From assembly GCA_039105265.1 (NCBI GenBank), contig JAPFFF010000063.1, positions 434,001 to 498,000 of the forward strand: a DNA stretch of 64,000 nucleotides, in the 5' to 3' direction. The position numbers were made by a program, and so were the translations under genes. Below the pieces are notes generated by a model that was not told the DNA's origin, did not search any database, and saw only the letters and a program-made list of their open reading frames with translations. Of the stretch, positions 39,253-51,313 are shown one piece after another (position 1 is the stretch's first letter; every line of letters begins with the position of its first letter). The stretch is from Tritrichomonas musculus (taxonomy: Eukaryota; Parabasalia; Tritrichomonadida; Tritrichomonadidae).

Positions 39253-39483
39253 TTTGATATATTGAGAAACTTTACACTTTTCGGACAAAATCCTCTCAAT
39301 CTTATTTATTATAATATTCATATATGAACTTATTTTGACTTGTTTTTTGGAATTAAATCATAAAAAAATCAACTCTTTTTTTTCCATAAAAAAGTTTTCG
39401 AATTGAATAGAAATGATTGAAAAAAAATTGAGAGCATTTTGTCTGAAAAGTGCAACTTTTTTGATATATCAAATACAAGGTAT
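39253..39483. mobile_element. MITE, TA-flanked
   Basis: 231 bp. Terminal inverted repeats of about 48 bp (left TTTGATATATTGAGAAACTT, then TTTTCGGACAAAATCCTCTC; the right arm is its mirror with a few changes). TA flanks at 39251-39252 and 39484-39485. No ORF. Confidence 0.6.
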
Positions 39484-39485
39484 TT

Positions 39486-41898
39486 TTAATTTTCAGAAGT
39501 ATATAAAAAAATTGAATGTTTTCTTTTTTGATATTTAGTTTCTTCATCGCCCAGGCTTTTTATTGATATAGTTAGTTATAACATAACTTCAAAGATAAAG
39601 TTGAGTTGAGAAAACATATTCAAAAAGTTGAATTAGTTAACGGAATGATTCAATTTTGGAGCCACTTGGTAAGAAATTATAAACGGTCAAACAATAAATT
39701 TGGTATAAATAAAGGTAAATTAAAATCAGATATATGTCCTAGAATATTGGACCTTTATTAAAAAATCATAAAAAATTAAAATCAGCTTTTTTTTATTCAA
39801 TTTTCTCTCTAAAAATAGCTTTCAAATATTTTTTATATTTTTTCCCGTATTGAAATTTTGAGATTTTTCGAAAAAGCAATATCTTAATTTAAAATTTAAT
39901 TAATCTATATTAATATTATTATTTCATAATTAAATTATATATTAAAAATATATATAAATGTGATATTTCAATTTAAATTTAAAAAGCAAAGATAATCAAA
40001 ATACAAATAATTTTATATTTATTTGAATTTTTAATAAAAACTTAGTTTTAATAAAAATTATAAATATAGCGATTTAAATAGAAATAAACATAATATATAT
40101 TTATTATAATATTATAAACATAAATATAATAGTAAATAATATTTTAAAATATTTTATAATAAATCATATACTAATAAATTTTCAAAATCATTATAATCGA
40201 ATAATTGATTATTTCTAACTTTTTCAAAACGAATTTTTATAGCATGCTTCAATTGTTATATTCAAAATTTTCGGTATAGAAAAAATCATTTATTTCTTTT
40301 TATATTTTGTCTTTGATTATAATCAACAAGATATAACTTTAAACAAAATTAAATTAAACAATTAATTTAAAATTAAATTAGATATTTTTATTCTTAATAA
40401 ATAAAATTTTCTTATATAAATTGAATGATTTTTTCAAATTCTTTTAATTTTGAGAAAATTATTTCAAATATTTTTGAAAGATTTTTTCTATACTATTTGA
40501 ATAGTTTACAAAAAAATATCAAAATTTAAATTATTCATAAAAACTTTATCTTTAATATTTACAGTAAGTTTGAATGTCTTATACCTTTTAAATTGTCTTG
40601 TACCAAGTTGAATAAGCATTCAAAATATTGAATATATTATTTGAAATGTAAAATATTTCTAACAATAGGAAATTAAAAAACTTATTTATTATTTATATTA
40701 ATGATAAATGAAAATAAATATATATATTATAATAAATTATATATTTTATATAATTATGAAGATATTATTATTCTTTTTTTTATTCAAACATATAAACATT
40801 AGTATCTTAGAAAATAAGCAAGATTTCTTTTAAAAAAATCATAATAAAATAAATAAAATTCATATTGAAACTAAATAAAAAGTTAAAATAATTAACTCAA
40901 AGAAATATTATCACAATAAAATATCAGATATAAAGAACTTAGATGTTTTTATTTTATTAATAAAATTGTTTTGTTTTATATTTTTAACTCTTGCATTAAA
41001 AAATGTAATAAATTTTAAAAAAATATAGATTAGAAGTTCATTTATAAAATTTTCTTGACCTTATAAAACAAAAATATGGTTACAAATAGATATCTTCGCG
41101 TCAATTTTAAAATTACATTAAAAAAAACAAGTGATCTTGAAGTACATATCGGAAAAATGGAATAATATTTGGACATCCTTTTTAAGATTGAACAATTTAT
41201 GTTATTTTAAACATTGAGTTCAATGTTGATCGACTTGTGTGGCGAGCATGTCTGTAATAGTAAATTGAAAATCTTCAAAGATTCATATGAACCAATTGGT
41301 TTGAAGCTTTATTGTGAAAGTTTTAATTGAAACTTTAAATTGATAAAATACAGTTAATCCGATTGTCTTGGACCAGCTCAAATGGCCTTGGTCTTTTATT
41401 ATTTCAACAACTGTTGATCTTCAATAAATGCATTAAAGTGAATTGATAATGTATTCAATTTTTTTGAGATAAATTCTGAAGAGTTTGTATTGTTTATCAT
41501 CAGCAAAACAATACAAATTAACCTTTAAAAATGATCGTTTAAGGTTAATTTATATCAGAAAATATCTTGTACTATATTGATGTGTATAGTAACGAAAATA
41601 ACGTATTTTGGATTATTCAATATTTTGAAAATATCCACCTAATTTTTTATTTTTTTACATTGTACTTTCAAAAATATTTATTAATACTGCAATTATGATC
41701 TAAGATTCTAATTTTAAAGGGGGATTTTGAACTTTTTTAATATTATAATAATGATTATATCTTTCCTATCTAACATTATTTGAGAAAGAATTAATAAATA
41801 TAATACCTGATTCTGTATCATATATTGATATTAGCATGCTCCTGAGGTATATATTTAAAAATGAACTAAAATTTAATGAATTTTTTAAAAAATAATTG
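39486..41898. other. AT-rich desert, no gene seen
   Basis: Stops in every frame. Two adjacent small hairpins (TTTGTATTGTTT/mirror and AAATTAACCTT/mirror) lie at about 41487-41553. 41150-41400 is slightly less AT-rich and might be a very old remnant, but nothing could be assigned. Confidence 0.45.
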
Positions 41899-41908
41899 GT
41901 TTTTTGTT

Positions 41909-42290
41909 GCCCTTCGGAGGTTTTAAAAATTACGTTCTGTTCAAACTTTTTCAATAAAATAGACCAAGAAAAAAAATCAATTACGTTTTACGATTACGTC
42001 TACGTGAAAATAATTGTAATACGACTTTTTTAGAAAAGTTAATAAAAAGTTATATTTGAAAAATAAAAATATTTATCTTTAAATATAAATATTTTATCCT
42101 TTCAAATTTGAGAGCTCTAGCTTAGAGGTTAAATTAATATAAGGTCAAAGCATTGAGTTCGAAACTAAACCTCTTTGCTTTTTTTTATTTTTATATAAAT
42201 TATGTAATTACGTTTCATTTCGGCAATTTTTACATTTTAATACGTCTTTTCATTGAATTTTATAAAATTCCAATTACGTCCGAAGGGTAA
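41909..42290. mobile_element. Short inverted-repeat element containing a tRNA-like sequence
   Basis: 382 bp. Ends GCCCTTCGGA and TCCGAAGGGTAA are mirrored. The direct repeat GTTTTTTGTT lies at 41899-41908 and 42291-42300, a 9-10 bp target duplication compatible with a MULE-type or similar element. The interior repeats ATTACG words and holds the tRNA-like segment at 42111-42177. Confidence 0.55.
42111..42177 (+). other. tRNA-like sequence (pseudo-tRNA or SINE-like)
   Basis: TAGCTTAGAGGTTAA at 42118 matches the internal A box of tRNA genes and GAGTTCGAAAC at 42155 the B box, about 35 nt apart, with a T-run soon after (42179). The T-arm nearly pairs (TTGAG/CTAAA around TTCGAAA), but the acceptor halves pair only partly, so it is not a sound tRNA. 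Probable tRNA-derived pseudogene or pol III promoter of a SINE-like element. Confidence 0.4.
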
Positions 42291-42300
42291 GTTTTTTGTT

Positions 42301-44783
42301 AAATTTTTATGATTTTGGAGAATTTTGGTTAATCTCATTACTTAAAAATTGAATATATTATTTTTATTCATGTATAAAATAAAATGAACTGATAATTGTA
42401 GCAAAATACTCGATAGGTGCATCTAAGGATTTCTTTTAAATATGGACCTCGATAATTTCATTAATACATTGATATTAAATGTGATATCAATTTATAATAT
42501 TTTATATTAAACATATTATATATATTAGATATAAATAAATGAATATATTTGTTTACAGTCAATGAATATTTATATTAAAATTGTCATAAAATGTAAACAC
42601 TTTTTAAAAGGTTGTTTCAAATATTTCAATTTCTCATAAATATTAAGATATATATTGATATATGTATTCAAAAATATTGAGAAATGAAAAATGTATGGAA
42701 ACTCGAAAAAAACGAAATAGAAATAACTAGTGGTTTTTAAATCATCATATTTTATAATATGTTTTTATATTGAATTTTATATTATTATAATAGCCATAAA
42801 ATATTATATTTAAATTTTATTGTGAGATATATGCAAAATATATAAATTGAATAAATAAAAACTATTAAGTATTCAAAAATACGATTCAAGTAATCCATTA
42901 TGTAAATCAATAAAAATTTATTATACATTGGAAATATGAATGAATATAAAATGTTATATATATAATTATTAATTATAATTTAGGTTTCGAAATATTAAAT
43001 AAGATATGGGAAATTTAAACTATGATTTTAATTTCAATAAAATGTTATTAATTTTATTGAATGATTACATACAATAATTTGAGAAAATAAAAATCTATCA
43101 TTATTTTCATTAATAATGAGAAATTAAAATAGCTCATACAATTATTTATGAATGCTTTATCAAAATATTTTTATACCTTTGAATTAAGGATGAGTTTTTA
43201 ATTTTGAATGCATTTGGAGATTTATAATTATATATGTATTTATTTGTAAATAATTTTTGTGTTTCATTTTATATTTATTTTATCATATTTATATCATATA
43301 TATGATATAAATTCAATTTAAGAAATTGTTTTAATAAGATAAAAATAAATAATCCAAATTTTATACTCACAAAATATTTGAAGAGCTTTTATGTAAAAAT
43401 TTATGCAAACATAAATATCCTAAAATAGAAACATATTTAACCTAATTGGCTCGGTAAATCCTTATTATATTTTATATAATAAGGCATATGTTGTTTAGAG
43501 CTTGTAATATTATTCCAGTCTTTCCAGAAAATTCAAGATTTTTTGTGAGAACCAAAAAACGTGCTTATTCAAAAAAATGAATATTAAAATAAAATAGACG
43601 TTTATTTGAGAGGATTTGGTTTTCAAACATTTTTATCTTTTTTTAATGGCTATATCAAGTTTCTTTGCCTCGATAAAAAACCATTAATTTTATTATATAA
43701 AAACATATCCGAAAATTATATTAAACGGTTAAGCCAATCTCTCCAGAAAAATCACTTTTTTTTTAGTCGTAAATTTAATTTATAATATCTTCATAATTAG
43801 TGAAATAATAAGTGATATAAAATACAAACTAGCATTCAAAAACAATAAAACATATGTTAAGCAAATACAAATGCACATATATGATGGTATCATGCAGATA
43901 TTCCATTTTGATGAGAAAAAATTAATTGGTCTATAAAGTTAAATAAATATAATACATCATAAGTATGATATGAATAATCATTGTTACCAATCAATATATA
44001 CTATATAAAAAGATAAAAGTATTTCAAAAAACATTCCATACATTTGAAATGAATTCAAAATACACTCTGAATTTTTTTTTCAATGTTCTATTTTCTATTG
44101 ATACTGAATAAATGAATAAATCTAAAAATAAAATATAACAAAATTGAAATAATTATATTATACTTTGAATTAATAAAAATATAAAATATAAAATATAAAT
44201 TTTTTTATTCCAAAGAACGAAATTCCATTTTTTTATTGAATGAAACCAAGAAGAATTAAAATTTTGTGTACCAACGAGATATAAATTCATGTATTTAGAG
44301 AAATTTTAATGAATATGAGTTCTAGCATCAATTTTTATGTCAAAATAAAAATCAAACATTAATCATGCTGATGATACTAATAATGTATTATTTTTTGCTC
44401 ATAAGAGTAAAATGCATGCTAAAATAAAGAAAAACATAAATATCTCCTTTGGTGATTTAATATAATAATAAAAAATAAAACCAATGCAAATATTTAAAGT
44501 TAAAGAAAATATAATTAATTTTACTATTTTAACATTATAATATAAATATATAAAATAAATCGAAAAAGCAGTATCATATAAAGATATGAAAAAAAAATAT
44601 TTTTATAAAATTGAATATTTATTGTAATTATTTTTCACAAAAAATGTTTTTTGTTTACCGATGCATTTATCGATTAAAACGAGACAATATTATATTCATT
44701 TTTTAACAATACATTAAATACAATAAATATTAAAAAAAAAAAAGGAATTTTATATTTTTGCCGTTACTATACACATTACCTTT
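42301..44783. other. AT-rich desert, no gene seen
   Basis: Stops in all frames. A 25-bp near-palindrome (CCTTATTATAT and its mirror) lies at 43460-43484. No element boundaries could be set. Confidence 0.45.
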
Positions 44784-45389
44784 ACTGGAACCAAAAACTC
44801 AGTACCACCAAAGTTCTCAAAAAAGTGAAAATTCAAAAGAAATGAAGAGAAAATAAAATAAAATTGCCTCAAAAAGTGAAAATAATTGGTACTGAGATTT
44901 TGGCCGCTTCAAAAAGTTTATAAAAATAAAAAATATATATCTTAAATTTTCTTAATTATAAACACTGTAATTACTTTTCTTTCCTAAGTTTCCATTTAGT
45001 ATATTTGTGTTAACTTTTAAGTTACATATAAAAAAAAGATCTTGAGGAGAATAACTTATATATAGTATTGTATCTATAAGAGTATTAGTTGGAACTAGTT
45101 GTAAGAAAAAGCTTTCCTATTTTTCTGTCGGATTACTAACTAAGGTATGTAAGAATATCAAGTAACAATGTAATTTCAAAGATATGCGATTTTATAAAAG
45201 CATGAACAAATTGGAAAAATCTTGCAATTCATGGTATAATACATCGGATATACATTTGGTGATATCGGTCTTGGGAGTCTAAAAGCGATAGTTGTCCTAA
45301 TTTGCTACGATTTTAAGAAAAAAATAATATTAAACATATATAAAACTTTTTGATAACTTATTTGGTGGTACTGACTTTTTGGTTCCAGT
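44784..45389. mobile_element. Inverted-repeat element (foldback type)
   Basis: 606 bp. Terminal inverted repeats ACTGGAACCAAAAACTCAGT, then ACCACCAAA, mirrored at the right end (TTTGGTGGTACTGACTTTTT, then GGTTCCAGT). A second inverted copy of the subterminal part lies at about 44908-44925, making a hairpin in the left arm. No clean target duplication. The words AGTRCCACCAAAG resemble those of the 61-bp array at 49171. Confidence 0.6.
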
Positions 45390-46315
45390 TTATTTTTTTC
45401 AAATTGGCGTATATTTTATACTATTCAAGCATCAAATGCATAGGTAGAACATTTTTAAATTATTAGAATACATTTGAAAAAAAAAAAATAATAATTTGTT
45501 TTTGATCAGTAGAGGCTTTTGTTAGATTATTAATTGATTGAATCAAAAAATGAAAGGAGAAATTGGCATTTATGGTTAAATTTTCTTACATAATCATATG
45601 ACTGAGTGTTCTTTTTAAAAGTTTCTTATAAATTTCTATAATAATAATATGCTTTTTAATTGGATTTTCATTGATTATGCGAATTGTATTAATACTTATA
45701 ATATTTCATTCTATTCATTTTTATTATGATTTTTTATGCTCGATATATTCAAAATAAAGATTTTAGGCCGGTTGTTAAATTAATGTAAATTTTTAAGAGA
45801 TATCGTTCTATAATTAATGTTTTATTTTTTAATAACTATTTTATGTTTAATTATAAACAATTATATATAATTTATCATAAAAATATTCGCAATAATTCTA
45901 AATTATTGTCCATATACTGATTGAGAAGAAACTCAGAAAAAAAATTTCAATAGAATTCTGTTGATTATTTTTTCGCATTGAATTTTGAGAGGATAAAACT
46001 TAAAATCAAAATAACTATTTGAGGATAATTGGAAATGATTTGGTTGCCTAGTATAAAATATTTTATAAATAAATAAAAATCAAACTACGTCTTCGGAGCA
46101 AGGATATCTCAAATATAAAAAAAATCATAATTTTATTATTTTTATTTTTTTGTAATTTTGCTTTTATAGTCATATAAATAATAAATTATATACTTATACA
46201 TTATATATAAACTATAAAATAAATTATAAATATATTATTATGGAAATTATAGATGTTTCAAATCTCCACTTTTTGAGAGGCCAAACGACGCCCTTAATTT
46301 TCAAAATATATAGTT
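45390..46315. other. Upstream region of kinase gene, nothing recognised
   Basis: AT-rich; no initiator-like word fits well close to the ATG at 46316. Confidence 0.4.
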
Positions 46316-48739
46316 ATGCAAGAGAAACAGAAAGACGTCCATGATCTTCATTCGGGCGAAGAAGATAAAGATTCTGTTATTTCCCATTTACAAAACCAAA
46401 TCGAAACGTTACATAATCTTCAAAATACATCCCAAGATAAATTAAGTGAAGGAATTTTTAAAGTCGAAGAACAATTAAATATTCCAATATCAGAAAATTC
46501 TGAAGATCAAGATTTAGATTTGTTTGATCGAATTTTAAGAGTAGGATCAAATGTTAAAAGTCTTCATCTTCAAATTTCTGATCAAATTTGCGATATTTTA
46601 GATCGAGGATTTCACGATATTAAGTTTCTTCAAGATACTCTATATAACATTCGAGATAAATTAGGAGGAACCGCAATTATTCCAACTTCAGATATTGAAA
46701 CTCAAGAAAAATTACAATATATACGGAAAGTTGCATTTGATAATAAGACTGAAACTGGAAAGCTACAAGAAGCTCTACACCAGTCAATTATGATACATCA
46801 AGACGATGAAAGCAAAATAAAGTATTATCAAGGAAGGATTAGTGATTTAGAACAACAAATCAATTTCTACATTGAAAGCGGTCAAAACCCGGGCAATGAA
46901 CCATATCTCGATATTGGATTACACGAAGAACAAATAGATAATTACGCTCTGGAAAACTGTGTTCGTCAAAAGGTTGAATTAGAATATAACGATAAATTAT
47001 CTCAATTGAACACACAATTAAGCGATGCTCAATCAAAAGCCGAAATCGACAACAAAGAAATACAAGTTTTGAGACAAAAGTACGCTAATTTGGAGAAAAA
47101 ATACAAAGAATTGATTGCAAAATATAAAGAGCTTGCAGCAAGTCAGAAAGCAGCAATAACAGATGCCAATCTTTCTAAACAAAAACTCCAAGCAGAACTT
47201 GATATAGCTAAATCCACAAATGAAAGCCAGGCTAAAGAATTAAATGATATTAGAGATAAATCAACTAAAACAGAAACAGATTTGACCAAATACAAGAAGG
47301 TTTATGCACTTCTCAAAAAGAAATATGATCAGGTTGATCAAAAAAACAAAGAACTTAAAGAACAAATCAAGAACATGCGTGAAATTCTTGGGTTACCACC
47401 AGAAACCGAAGGCGAAGAAGGTTCAGTTGAAAATCCAGAAGTTGAATTTGTCAACAAGATCAACGAAGTTAACAAAGAAAACACAGCTCTTAAAGAACAA
47501 GTCAAAGAAATTTCAGAATTGAATGCAGCGATTGAAGAGAAAGATCGAGAACTTTTAAATCAGCAAGGAAAGATGATAGAAAAAGAAAAACGTGAAACAT
47601 CCATCTACAAAAATCATATCCGATTCCTTGAAGAACGACTTTTCAAGTACGAGAAAGTTCAAATATTTGATATCAACGACACATCGACTCACCAGCGACC
47701 AGAAGGAAAACCAGACGACGATGACAGTGACAGTGAAAGTGAAGGAAAGAAAACGAAAGAAGGAAATCAGAATGTTTTCATTGGAGAAGATGATGAAGAA
47801 CACCATAAAATTTTGAAGAAGATTGGGGAAGGAGCGACATCGATTGCATACAAAATCATTGATGATCGAACATCAGAAGTGATGTGCAAGAAAGTTGTGA
47901 AAAGTGTTGAAGATGAAGAAGCATTCAACAAGCTACGAAACTCGCTGAGAGAATTTGGAGCACTGACGAGCATCAGTCATCCAAGCGTCTGCAGGGCGAT
48001 TGGTATGAACACATCAGAAAAAGTTGAAGAAAACACATCAAACAAAGATTCCGACTACGACTACGATGATGATGATGATGATGAAAAAGCGAAAAAGAGT
48101 AGAGAAAAAGAGAAGACGACGATAGCACTTTTCCTCGAATATCTTCCATTCAAATTGAAAGATGTGCTAAAAAGTGACATCATGAACGACACTTTACGGG
48201 TAAAAATTTGTATTGAAGTTGCATTTGGCATGAAGCACCTGCACCAGTCAGGCATGATTCACCGTGACCTGAATTCGATTCTTGAAGCGAAAATCATCGA
48301 TTTCGATCTTGTTCACATTGAAGACGGTGGATCAAAGACGAAAGGTGTTGGCACTCTCGACTACATGTCGCCAGAAATGCTGAACAATGAAAAATATGAC
48401 AACAAGACAGACGTTTACTCATACGGAATTGTCGTCTTTGTTTTGCTGACAGGTCATCTTCCAAAGCAAAATATGACAGACAAGATGACCAAGAAGCCAA
48501 TCAAATTCCCACGTCATTCATCATCGATCACACCAGAAGGAATTGAATTAATCAATAAGTGCACCGCATTTGAACCGAAAGATCGTCCGAGCTTTTCAGA
48601 AATCCTTGAAATCATTGAGAATAAAAAATTCAAACTTGCTAAAGAAGTTGACACAGACATCGTTCTGTCACGATACCAAGAATTGAATCGCTTTGAATCC
48701 GAATACCAAAAGAAAGAAATCAAGAAGCCAAAGGAATAA
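46316..48739 (+). CDS. Coiled-coil protein kinase, catalytic loop altered
   Basis: 807 residues. 1-460 is mainly helical with a long coiled coil (about 210-450: AELDIAKSTNESQAKELNDI and similar heptads). An acidic Asp/Ser/Glu linker lies at ~460-500. The kinase domain spans ~505-780: glycine loop IGEGATSIAY, CKKVV lysine pair, an Asp-rich insert (DYDYDDDDDDEK) between the N-lobe strands, LEYLPF hinge, and HRD at 649-651, but followed directly by LNSILEAK, so the Lys and Asn of HRDLKxxN are missing through a short in-frame deletion. DFG reads DFD (662-664). GTLDYMSPEM, TDVYSYGIVV and PKDRPSF are normal. Activity is doubtful. The close paralog at 24760-25834 is a pseudogene that keeps DLKID at this place. 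Not recognised as a specific kinase family. Confidence 0.88.
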   Translation: MQEKQKDVHDLHSGEEDKDSVISHLQNQIETLHNLQNTSQDKLSEGIFKVEEQLNIPISENSEDQDLDLFDRILRVGSNVKSLHLQISDQICDILDRGFHDIKFLQDTLYNIRDKLGGTAIIPTSDIETQEKLQYIRKVAFDNKTETGKLQEALHQSIMIHQDDESKIKYYQGRISDLEQQINFYIESGQNPGNEPYLDIGLHEEQIDNYALENCVRQKVELEYNDKLSQLNTQLSDAQSKAEIDNKEIQVLRQKYANLEKKYKELIAKYKELAASQKAAITDANLSKQKLQAELDIAKSTNESQAKELNDIRDKSTKTETDLTKYKKVYALLKKKYDQVDQKNKELKEQIKNMREILGLPPETEGEEGSVENPEVEFVNKINEVNKENTALKEQVKEISELNAAIEEKDRELLNQQGKMIEKEKRETSIYKNHIRFLEERLFKYEKVQIFDINDTSTHQRPEGKPDDDDSDSESEGKKTKEGNQNVFIGEDDEEHHKILKKIGEGATSIAYKIIDDRTSEVMCKKVVKSVEDEEAFNKLRNSLREFGALTSISHPSVCRAIGMNTSEKVEENTSNKDSDYDYDDDDDDEKAKKSREKEKTTIALFLEYLPFKLKDVLKSDIMNDTLRVKICIEVAFGMKHLHQSGMIHRDLNSILEAKIIDFDLVHIEDGGSKTKGVGTLDYMSPEMLNNEKYDNKTDVYSYGIVVFVLLTGHLPKQNMTDKMTKKPIKFPRHSSSITPEGIELINKCTAFEPKDRPSFSEILEIIENKKFKLAKEVDTDIVLSRYQELNRFESEYQKKEIKKPKE

Positions 48740-48806
48740 TTAAATAAATACAGATTCAAACTTAATTAAACTAATAATTTTAATTTTTATTAGGGATGAT
48801 AAAAAC

Positions 48807-49917
48807 AGCAAAGTTTGGAGGTGAAGTGACCAACAAACTATATTCAAATTTTGAAAGAAAAAAAAATTGAATAAATGGCTTTTTGATAAAACAACTTTTT
48901 AATAAAAACACTTTTTGATAAAGGCACTTTTTGATAAAAACACTTTTTGATAAAGTTGATACTTAAAGAAAAAAATAAACTTTTATTAATTCATCCCAAT
49001 TAAAATATAAAAAACAAATTAAAAATAAAGGTATTAATAAAATAGTAAAAATGGAAAGTTGGAAATAAAAATGCAGTAACACCTTTGTACCAATTAAATT
49101 ATATAATTATTTTTTTTAGATAAACAACAGAAATGTAAATTATATAAAAAGTCGAACGAAGATTATAAAATTCTGCATTAGTGCCACCAAAGCCATCCTG
49201 GTATGGTTTGAGGTGGCACTTGATTATTATATTCTGTATTAGTGCCACCAAAGCCATCCTGGTATGGTTTGAGGTGGCACTTGATTATTATATTCTGCAT
49301 TAGTGCCACCAAAGCCATCCTGGTATGGTTTGAGGTGGCACTTGATTATTATATTCTGCATTAGTGCCACCAAAGCCATCCTGGTATGGTTTGAGGTGGC
49401 ACTTGATTATTATATTCTGCATTAGTGCCACCAAAGCCATCCTGGTATGGTTTGAGGTGGCACTTGATTATTATATTCTGTATTAGTGCCACCAAAGCCA
49501 TCCTGGTATGGTTTGAGGTGGCACTTGATTATTATATTCTGCATTAGTGCCACCAAAGCCATCCTGGTATGGTTTGAGGTGGCACTTGATTATTATATTC
49601 TGTATTAGTGCCACCAAAGCCATCCTGGTATGGTTTGAGGTGGCACTTGATTATTATATTCTGCATTAGTGCCACCAAAGCCATCCTGGTATGGTTTGAG
49701 GTGGCACTTGATTAATAGAATTTAAAACATAATAAATTCTTAATTGAAAATTTTTCATAAAGATTAAACTGAATTATTTATCAAAAAGTTCATTTTTCAC
49801 AACCAATCAAAAAGTGTTTTTATTAAAAAGTTGTTTTATCAAAAAGCCATTTATTCAATTTTTTCCCTTTCAAAATTTGAATATAGTTTGTTGGTCACTT
49901 CACCTCCAAACTTTGCT
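48807..49917. mobile_element. Foldback element with internal 61-bp array
   Basis: Inverted arms of about 130-150 bp: the left begins AGCAAAGTTTGGAGGTGAAG (48807) and the right ends with its mirror (49917). Both arms carry repeated CTTTTTGATAAA words, and they enclose nine 61-bp repeats. No ORF and no clear target duplication, so it is probably old or of the foldback class. It starts about 70 bp past the kinase stop codon. Confidence 0.75.
49171..49719. repeat. Nine-copy 61-bp tandem array of hairpin units
   Basis: Starts at 49171, 49232, 49293, 49354, 49415, 49476, 49537, 49598 and 49659. Each unit holds AGTGCCACC...GGTGGCACT, a 9-bp perfect inverted pair extended by AAAGCC/GGTTTG, around CATCCTGGTAT. 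Units are identical except for one C/T site (CTGCATT or CTGTATT; order C T C C C T C T C) and the junction ends. Confidence 0.95.
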
Positions 49918-50200
49918 ATATTATATTTCTCTTTTTATTATTATTATTTTTTAATGTAAAATGCATTTATTGTATAGCATCTTGTTAAGTCCAAATATCA
50001 CTTTTTTTGACCTTTTAACCAAAATTGTTTCAGAATAACCTTATAAGACTATCCAGATAAATCATATTATTCATTTTATAAAACAATTTTATGAATTAAA
50101 AAATTGAGTACTTATTCAAAAATTGATAATAATATTCAATCGCATTGAAATTTTTTCAGAGAAAATATGTTGGAATTTGGGCGCTTTAATTTAATTAAAC
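49918..50200. other. Intergenic, nothing recognised
   Basis: AT-rich; weak kinase-like remains may extend to about 50155 in another frame. Confidence 0.35.
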
Positions 50201-50410
50201 TCAAGATATGATCTCTGGTGACAAATATCTTTGCTTGCCTTGAATTGCTGAATCTTCATTTAAATGAATTATTCTGATAATTTTAACATTTTTGGAGAAG
50301 CCAAAGTCTGATATTTTTGGATAATAATTGGAATCCATAATAATATTCGATGGATTTAAGTCCCTATGAAGGATATTGTTTGAATGCAGAAAATATGTCT
50401 TTAATGCAAT
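50201..50410 (-). pseudogene. Protein kinase catalytic-core fragment
   Basis: On the minus strand one frame reads FLHSNNILHRDLNPSNIIMD, then PKISDFGFSKN, then GKQRYLSPEIIS and a stop (TGA 50201-50203), i.e. the catalytic loop, DFG and APE-like (SPE) segments of a kinase. Lys of HRDLK is Asn. It is cut off by a stop just upstream (about 50413). Remnant of a full gene. Confidence 0.8.
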
Positions 50411-50424
50411 TCCTCATAATTATA

Positions 50425-50850
50425 ACAGATATGTACACAATGTACAAATCAAATCTAACACAAATATCATCATCAACAGTGGAACAAATTAAAGAATAAT
50501 TATCAATGATTACATCACCATTCAATTCTGAATTTAATCATGAATGTAATTCTATTCTTTTTACGTTATAAAGAAAAGATGATACCAATCTTGCTCTAAT
50601 TTAGCAAGAACTCTAAATAAGCTCCGATAAAGGCTTTGATGAAATGAACATGATTGATGACATTGAGTTTTCAAAAGCTGTTGTGGAAGTGATGAAGAGA
50701 TATAGTGATCATTTGATCAATCAATTTGATGAATTTATCGAAGGACAAACAAAATACGAAATGAAGCAAAAAGAAAAATCCAAAGAACATAAAGTGCAAA
50801 CATGTGTTGGAGGTGATATAAGAGATGAGATTCAACAAGTTTTTTTTTAA
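50425..50850 (+). pseudogene. Decayed coding stretch, family unknown
   Basis: On the plus strand, protein-like codons are broken by stops; the last open part (ATG 50644 to TAA 50848) gives 68 residues, Glu/Lys-rich and helical, with FSKAVVEVMKRYSDHLINQF. No family recognised; adjacent to the kinase relic but on the opposite strand. Confidence 0.35.
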
Positions 50851-51313
50851 AAGAATTAACTATAATGAAAAGAATATCTCAACATTTTCTCGTTAAATTT
50901 TTTATATTATTTTATTACTAATATTATAATACATATTGTATTATATATATATAGTAATATATATTCTAAACTCTAACATTTTTAATATATTATAAAAATT
51001 TAGTTTTTCATTTTTTATTTAAATAAACTATTTTATCTTTGTATATATTTACTAAAAATTAAACATTATTAATAAATTACAAATTAAGAATATAATAAAG
51101 TCAAAAAATTATATTAAATAATATCAAATATGCCTTTTTTCTCATTCAAATATTGATATTAACTTAAGATTTATCTTGTCAAACATTATTTTTTAAATGT
51201 AATAGTTACAAATAAATATATAATTGACCAAATAATAATAAAAACATAATATTTAATGAAAAAAAGTATTATTTCACATTTCTGAGCGCATACAAAAAGT
51301 TCCACTAAAAATC
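50851..51313. other. Intergenic, upstream of DUF3447 gene
   Basis: AT-rich. TCACA at 51274-51278 fits the initiator word but lies 38 nt before the ATG, longer than usual. Confidence 0.35.

Noticed and set aside
40277-40490. Possible TA-flanked element with ends TAGAAAAAATC/GATTTTTTCTA
   Set aside because: Only an 11-bp A/T-rich inverted repeat with no wider arm similarity; too likely by chance.
43441-43760. Possible inverted-repeat element (ATTGGCT ends)
   Set aside because: Shared end is only about 8 bp and no target duplication could be set; only the 25-bp palindrome at 43460 is firm.
45120-45170. GTATGT word as an intron donor
   Set aside because: No partner acceptor with the trichomonad branch/acceptor motif (ACTAACACACAG) and no coding sequence nearby.
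49171-49719. CRISPR-like array
   Set aside because: Units are contiguous 61-bp copies with no variable spacers, in a eukaryotic genome inside a foldback element.
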